From CAZQIC01 sp964593555 (GTDB lineage: Bacteria > Bacteroidota > Bacteroidia > JAFLBG01): a DNA stretch of 10,787 bases. The stretch covers positions 1-10,787 of the forward strand of contig CAZQIC010000150.1 in assembly GCA_964593555.1 (NCBI GenBank). The letters run 5' to 3'. Below the pieces are notes generated by a model that saw only the letters and a program-made list of their open reading frames with translations, searched no databases and was not told the origin of the DNA. This document shows, in pieces, positions 7,301 through 10,787 of this stretch. Each line of letters begins with the position of its first letter. Within the stretch, counting starts at the first letter, position 1. The position numbers and the translations under genes were made by a program.

Positions 7301-8673
7301 AAAAAGCACGTGAAGTGTACCAGGAAGTTTTTGCAAAAGGATCCGTTGCTGATTCTCCTTTAACACTACGTCATAAGGATGGCAAGCTCACAGATGTACT
7401 ATTTAACGGATCCGTTTACAAGGATGACAGGGGAAATGTATTAGGAGTAGTAATTGTGGCGAGAGATGTTACAGACCAGAAAAGAATTGCAAGGGAATTA
7501 ACAGAAGCAAAAGAGTTGGCAGAAAAATTAGCCGGTGCTAAAGATCAATTTTTGGCGAGCATGAGCCACGAAATACGCACTCCTCTCAACGGAATTATTG
7601 GCTTTACTAAAATATTGTTGCGCAACGACACCACTGAAATACAAAGACATCAGTTGGATGCCATTAAAACCTCGAGCGACATTTTATTAGTTCTGATAAA
7701 TGATATTCTGGATCTGGCAAAAATTGAGGCAGGAAAAATGAATATTGAAACGACAGAATTAAAATTATCAGAATTAATTAATTCTGTTCTTGGAAGTTTC
7801 GAATTAAGGTTCCAGGAAAAAGAATTAAAAATAAACAAACAATATGATGATGGAATACCAAAAATACTAATTGGGGATCCTGTTCGAATCAATCAAATAT
7901 TACTCAATCTTCTGAGTAATTCAGTTAAGTTCACCGATCACGGAGGACAAATAAGTATCAGTGTGAATTTATTAACACAGGACAAAGAAAAAACAAATGT
8001 TGAAATTACTATTTCTGATACTGGCATAGGTATTTCTCCGGAAAAATTAGAGATCATTTTTCAGCCGTTTATGCAGAGCAGTAATGATACAGCCCGTAAA
8101 TATGGAGGCACCGGATTAGGGCTGAGTATTGTGAATCAATTAGTAGATCTGATGGGAGGAACTATTTCTGTAAAAAGCCAATTGAACAAGGGCAGCGCTT
8201 TTACCATAAGCTTACCCCTCAAGAAATCCACTGCCACAGAAATATCGAAAGATATTGAGACCAAAATATTTACGAATGAACTGAAGCAGTTAGGAAAGTT
8301 AAAAATATTATTGGCTGAAGATATTCCGATCAATCAATATTTAGCACAAACAATTTTGCACGATTTTGGATTTGAAACTGATACTGCCGAAAACGGCAAA
8401 ATAGCCATTGAACTTTTAGAGAAAAATTATTACGACATCATTTTAATGGATTTGATGATGCCGGAAATGAATGGATTCGAAGCAACCCAGCATATTCGCA
8501 GCAAAATGCTGCCACCTAAATCGACCATTCCAATTATTGCTTTAACAGCAGATGTAACAAAAGCGGATGTTGATAAATGTACTGAAATAGGAATGAATGA
8601 ATATGTTTCAAAACCGATCAACGAAACTGATCTATTAAATAAGATAGCACTTCTTGTAAATAGAAAAAAGTAG
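4360..8673 (+). CDS. Giant soluble hybrid histidine kinase: 2 PAS, 20-unit coiled-coil array, 3 PAS, HisKA-HATPase-REC (kinase 2)
   Basis: A 1437-residue cytoplasmic sensor kinase with no membrane segment. Order: PAS about 27-135; PAS 143-252; twenty uninterrupted 21-residue units 256-675; junction helix EIANKELEAFSYAA; three tandem PAS domains at 695-804, 812-921 and 929-1038, spaced exactly 117 residues apart; helix; HisKA with H1070 in SHEIRTP; HATPase with N1183/N1187, D1220-TGIGI and GGTGLGL 1249-1255; receiver about 1314-1434 with phospho-acceptor D1364, T1396 and K1418. There is no C-terminal Hpt, unlike kinase 1, so phosphotransfer must continue in trans; the small Hpt at 10489 is the obvious candidate. 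The ATG at 4360 is the first in frame, and its surroundings align with kinase 1. The N-terminal PAS resembles kinase 1, whereas the kinase and receiver are closest to kinase 3. Its length is well above usual hybrid kinases because of the array and the PAS duplications. The stop is 1 nt before kinase 3. Confidence 0.95.
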   Translation: MKTKAIQQKTSFNTLLEFAKKGTLPSLIIKSSDDAIITKTLEGIIISWNPGAEKIYGFTEKEVIGKNIEIIIPKNQHNENDELLKQVRLGQSIPYYETKRIRKDGVIIDVSFALSPIKNKNGKVVGVSVVSRDIIGTPQSSQYARSLIEASLDPLVTISKEGKITDLNEALAKLIGVSRSKLVGTDLFIYFTEPQKAREVYKEISSKGSVTNSPFTLRHKNGKVIDVLFNGSVYKDGSGNILGVVIVARDVTTKKADELIIANKELAFQNQEKEKRADELVIANKELAFQDKEKEKRADELIIANKELLFQNEEKGKRADELIIANKELAFQNEEKEKRANELSIANEELAFQDKEKGKRADELIIANKELVFQNEEKEKRADELIIANKELAFQNEEKEKRANELSIANKELAFQNEEKEKRANELSIANKELAFQDKEKEKRADELIIANKELVFQNEEKEKRADELIIANKELAFQNEEKGKRADELIIANKELVFQNEEKGKRADELIIANKELAFQDQEKGKRADELFIANKELAFQNEEKGKRADELSIANKELAFQNEEKEKRANELSIANKELAFQNEEKGKRADELSIANKELAFQNEEKGKRADELIIANKELVFQNEEKEKRAAELVIADKELAFQNKEKEKRAAELVIADIELDFQNKEKEKREIANKELEAFSYAAKLASQYSLSLIEASRDPLVTISTEGKITDMNQATANITGMTREELKGSDFFDYFTEPQKAREVYQEVFAKGSVADSPLTLRHKDGKLTDVLFNGSVYKDDKGSVLGVVIVARDVTAQKLLSKYSLSLIEASRDPLVTISTEGKITDMNQATVNIIGMSREKLTGTDFFDYFTEPQKAREVYQEVFAKGSVADSPLTLRHNDGKLTDVLFNGSVYKDDRGNVLGVVIVARDVTAQKLLSKYSLSLIEASLDPLVTISIEGKITDMNEATANITGMTREELTGTDFFDYFTEPQKAREVYQEVFAKGSVADSPLTLRHKDGKLTDVLFNGSVYKDDRGNVLGVVIVARDVTDQKRIARELTEAKELAEKLAGAKDQFLASMSHEIRTPLNGIIGFTKILLRNDTTEIQRHQLDAIKTSSDILLVLINDILDLAKIEAGKMNIETTELKLSELINSVLGSFELRFQEKELKINKQYDDGIPKILIGDPVRINQILLNLLSNSVKFTDHGGQISISVNLLTQDKEKTNVEITISDTGIGISPEKLEIIFQPFMQSSNDTARKYGGTGLGLSIVNQLVDLMGGTISVKSQLNKGSAFTISLPLKKSTATEISKDIETKIFTNELKQLGKLKILLAEDIPINQYLAQTILHDFGFETDTAENGKIAIELLEKNYYDIILMDLMMPEMNGFEATQHIRSKMLPPKSTIPIIALTADVTKADVDKCTEIGMNEYVSKPINETDLLNKIALLVNRKK
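5125..6384 (+). repeat. Twenty tandem 63-bp units encoding a 420-residue coiled coil
   Basis: Exactly 20 in-frame units of 63 bp, with no partial copy inside and no interruption. Each unit starts ADEL (variants ANEL, AAEL), has IANKEL at unit positions 6-11 and FQ at 13-14, and ends EKEKR or EKGKR. The most variable sites are position 5 (I, S, V, F), position 12 (A, V, L, D), positions 15-16 (NE, NK, NQ, DK, DQ) and position 19 (E or G). Twenty-one residues is three heptads, so helix phase is kept from unit to unit. Units 1-2 and 19-20 are the most divergent, as expected for an array that evolved by unequal exchange. Neighbouring units differ at many silent codon positions (AAT/AAC, GCC/GCG/GCA, CTT/CTC), while units 8-9 and 15-16 are much more alike in DNA, which points to a later block duplication. 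Confidence 0.97.
6442..7473 (+). repeat. Three tandem near-identical PAS-domain modules (351-bp period)
   Basis: Modules begin at 6442, 6793 and 7144, each opening with YSLSLIEAS and closing with VVIVARDVT. The period is 117 codons with no gaps; the linker AQKLLSK joins the first two pairs, and the last is followed by DQKRIAR leading into the kinase helix. Protein identity is very high (for example DFFDYFTEPQKAREVYQEVF is shared by all three), while codon third positions differ at many sites. The same PAS type also occurs once in kinase 1 (1383-1712) and, more divergently, as the second PAS of kinase 2 (about 4786-5115). Confidence 0.93.
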
Positions 8674-8674
8674 G

Positions 8675-10489
8675 ATGAAAACAGAATTAAAAATTTTACT
8701 TATATCCTTTATTATTTTAATTGCCCTGATTTTTATTACCCTACTTTCCTTAAAAAATATCGATCGTTTTAGTAATGATACCAAATGGATGGCTCATACA
8801 CGCGAGGTATCCAGGATGCTTTCCGAAAATCTTTCCAAGATACAAAGTATTGAAACCGGGTACAGAGGTTATGTTATCACCGGAAATAAAAATTACCTTG
8901 AACCTTACGATGAAATGGTAGGACAAATTCGGAGCAATATTAAACAATTAAAAAATCTTACTAAGGAAAATCCAATTCAACAACAAAGAATAGATACGTT
9001 GGAACACATTTCTAAACTAAAAATAGTTTATTCGAAAATAATTATTGAAGTACGAGAAAAAAATGGGTTCGAAGCTGCAATGAAAGTGGTGAGTACTGAA
9101 GAGGGGAGAACGCTAATGGATAAAATACGCCTCATTACTCATAGCATGCAAGAAGAAGAAGAAGATTTATTGAAGGAGAGAACGAAAATTACGGATACCA
9201 GCTTGTCAAACACCAAAATCCTTATTGTTTTAGGGGGTGTTTTTTCTAGTATAGTCGTTGTTTTTTTAATGTTTTACATCGGTCGATCTTTAAGATTGAA
9301 AAGAGAACTAACAAGTGAAAAAGAACATGCAGAGAAACTGGTTGGTTTCAAAGATCAGTTTTTGGCGAATATGAGTCATGAGATACGTACTCCCCTCAAT
9401 GGTATCATAGGATTTACAAAAATATTGCTGCGTAATGGCATTACAGAAAAACAAAAACAACAGTTAAGCGCCATTAAAACTTCCAGCGATATTTTATTGG
9501 TATTGATAAACGATATCCTTGATTTAGCAAAAATTGAAGCTGGAAAAATGACTCTTGAAACAACAGAATTAAAGCTATCCGAATTAGTTAATTCCATTGT
9601 AGGCACTTTTGAAATCCGATTTCTGGAGAAAGAATTTAAGATAAAAAAAGCATACGGTAACAGCATTCCAATAATCCTGCTTGGTGATTCCGTCCGCATC
9701 AATCAAATATTGCTCAACCTTCTTAGTAACTCAATTAAATTCACGGAAAAGGGTGGAGAAATTACAATCAGCGTAAACCAGAAGGAGCAGGATGAAGAAA
9801 AAACAGTCATTGAATTTATTGTATCCGATACAGGTATTGGTATACCTCCTGATAGATTAGAAACCATATTTGAGCCCTTCACCCAAAGTAGCAGTGATAC
9901 TGCCCGCAGGTTCGGTGGTACGGGGTTAGGTTTGAGCATTGTGAAACGATTAATTGACATGATGGGTGGGACTATTTCGGTAGAGAGTCAAGTGAAAAAA
10001 GGAAGCACCTTTACGGTAACATTGCCATTTAAGAAAAGCACAGTAACTGGCCTGGAAAAAGAAGTTGAAACAAAAACTCAAATCCAAGCGAGTGAGTCCC
10101 AGCAATTAGGAAAATTAAAAATATTACTGGTTGAAGATATTCCCATCAACCAGTTTCTGGCACAAACTATCCTGCACGACTTCGATTTTGAAACGGATAC
10201 TGCAGAAAATGGGAAAATAGCGATTGAACTTTTAGAAAAAAATCATTACGACATTATCCTGATGGATTTGATGATGCCGGAGATGACTGGCTTTGAAGCC
10301 ACAGAATATATAAGGAACAAAATGCAGTCGCCAAAATCAGCTATTCCGATCATTGCTTTGACAGCGGATGTAACCAAAGTGGATGTGGATAAGTGCAAAG
10401 AAGTGGGAATGAATGAATATGTTTCAAAACCTATCAATGAAATTGAATTGCTTAATAAGATTACTCAACTAATGAAAAAAAAAGTATAA
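8675..10489 (+). CDS. Membrane-bound CHASE3 hybrid histidine kinase, TM-CHASE3-TM-HisKA-HATPase-REC (kinase 3)
   Basis: A 604-residue inner-membrane sensor kinase. TM1 is about residues 6-26. The periplasmic part, about 27-181, is a CHASE3-type helical sensor with the hallmark ETGYRGYVITGN at 60-71. TM2 is about 182-203. HisKA follows after a short helix, with H235 in SHEIRTP. HATPase has N348/N352, D385-TGIGI and GGTGLGL 414-420. The receiver at about 480-600 has E487/D488, phospho-acceptor D531, T563 and K585. There is no Hpt domain. From the FKDQF/AKDQF junction onward it is nearly the same as kinase 2, so the two probably share downstream partners. The ATG lies 1 nt after the kinase 2 stop and its own stop overlaps the next ATG (TAATG), indicating coupled translation. 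CHASE3 ligands are generally unknown; here the signal is presumably extracytoplasmic, in contrast to the soluble kinases beside it. Confidence 0.94.
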   Translation: MKTELKILLISFIILIALIFITLLSLKNIDRFSNDTKWMAHTREVSRMLSENLSKIQSIETGYRGYVITGNKNYLEPYDEMVGQIRSNIKQLKNLTKENPIQQQRIDTLEHISKLKIVYSKIIIEVREKNGFEAAMKVVSTEEGRTLMDKIRLITHSMQEEEEDLLKERTKITDTSLSNTKILIVLGGVFSSIVVVFLMFYIGRSLRLKRELTSEKEHAEKLVGFKDQFLANMSHEIRTPLNGIIGFTKILLRNGITEKQKQQLSAIKTSSDILLVLINDILDLAKIEAGKMTLETTELKLSELVNSIVGTFEIRFLEKEFKIKKAYGNSIPIILLGDSVRINQILLNLLSNSIKFTEKGGEITISVNQKEQDEEKTVIEFIVSDTGIGIPPDRLETIFEPFTQSSSDTARRFGGTGLGLSIVKRLIDMMGGTISVESQVKKGSTFTVTLPFKKSTVTGLEKEVETKTQIQASESQQLGKLKILLVEDIPINQFLAQTILHDFDFETDTAENGKIAIELLEKNHYDIILMDLMMPEMTGFEATEYIRNKMQSPKSAIPIIALTADVTKVDVDKCKEVGMNEYVSKPINEIELLNKITQLMKKKV

Positions 10490-10740
10490 TGGAAAAAACA
10501 AACGTGTGCGACTTAACCTATTTAAAAACACATTCTCCGAACAATCCAGAATTTCTTAAGACTATGATAAAAATGTTTTTAGAAGATACACCTGTATATG
10601 TTGCCGAAATGGTAAAGTGTTTGGCGGCGGCCAATTGGATTGGGCTACAAAAGACTGCACATAAAATAAGACCGTCTATTGACTTAATAGGCATGCCAAA
10701 AGATATTGGAATTGCTGTTAAACAAATTGAAGAATATTAG
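10489..10740 (+). CDS. Short histidine-phosphotransfer (Hpt) protein, apparently lacking its last helix
   Basis: An 83-residue protein matching the start of an Hpt domain. Residues 7-45 match the first helix (FLKTMIKMFLEDTPVYVAEM), and H58 in TAHKIRPSIDLIGM is the predicted phospho-histidine with the adjacent Lys. The sequence ends at QIEEY, about 14 residues into the third helix. The equivalent Hpt of kinase 1 continues for about 40 more residues after the same QEY position, including the fourth helix of the bundle. Bases after the TAG encode nothing Hpt-like in any frame. The gene shares the TAATG junction with kinase 3, so it is the natural trans Hpt for kinases 2 and 3. It could be a degraded gene, or a minimal Hpt that dimerises to complete the fold. 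The Hpt assignment is firm; activity is uncertain. Confidence 0.8.
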   Translation: MEKTNVCDLTYLKTHSPNNPEFLKTMIKMFLEDTPVYVAEMVKCLAAANWIGLQKTAHKIRPSIDLIGMPKDIGIAVKQIEEY

Positions 10741-10787
10741 AGTTTATACCGATTAAGTTTATTATGCATACTTCACTTTTAATTTCA
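10741..10787 (+). other. Non-coding end of the window
   Basis: Forty-seven bases without a recognisable gene or terminator hairpin. AGTTTATACCGATTAA at 10741-10756 is, in reverse complement, a 14-of-16 match to 4026-4041 in the large intergenic region. This may be chance or a short shared intergenic element. Confidence 0.3.

Noticed and set aside
9376..9702. Antisense open frame of 108 codons inside kinase 3
   Set aside because: It lies wholly within a well-supported kinase domain, has no recognisable domain, and similar antisense frames appear opposite the homologous parts of kinases 1 and 2, as expected for shadows of conserved codons.

Overview
The window is AT-rich, densely coding and entirely plus-strand. 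It looks like a chromosomal signalling locus from a member of the Bacteroidota (Sphingobacteria, Cytophagia or Flavobacteria type). The reasons are the base composition, the near absence of strong Shine-Dalgarno sequences, a TTG-started AraC-type regulator with a heavy-metal-associated (HMA)-like N-terminus, and large hybrid histidine kinases with PAS domains and an IANKEL-type coiled-coil repeat. I see no RNA gene, CRISPR array, insertion sequence or phage gene.

Layout. Bases 1-193 are a leader with a perfect 9-bp dyad just before the first gene. Bases 194-3780 form a tight operon of three overlapping genes: an AraC-family regulator with a degenerate HMA-like domain, a soluble hybrid kinase (PAS-coiled coil-PAS-HisKA-HATPase-REC-Hpt), and a stand-alone receiver. 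Bases 3781-4359 are a 579-bp non-coding gap with several inverted repeats. Bases 4360-10740 form a second tight operon: a 1437-residue soluble hybrid kinase, a membrane CHASE3 hybrid kinase starting 1 nt after the previous stop, and a short histidine-phosphotransfer (Hpt) protein overlapping by 1 nt (TAATG). The last 47 bases hold no recognisable gene.

How the parts fit. Kinase 1 carries its own Hpt domain and is followed by a CheY-like receiver, so a His-Asp-His-Asp relay can be drawn entirely within operon 1. Kinases 2 and 3 both end in a receiver without an Hpt; the small Hpt gene after them could serve both in trans. No receiver here is fused to a DNA-binding or enzymatic output, so the final effector is either the AraC protein by an indirect route, a protein-protein output of the single receiver, or a gene outside the window.

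The most striking feature is kinase 2. It contains exactly twenty uninterrupted copies of a 21-residue (63-bp) unit, predicted to form a continuous helix of about 420 residues, followed by three near-identical PAS domains. Kinase 1 has only two copies of the same unit with the same downstream junction. The N-terminal half of kinase 2 resembles kinase 1 and its C-terminal half resembles kinase 3, so it looks like a chimera of its two neighbours. The Hpt protein lacks the expected fourth helix.
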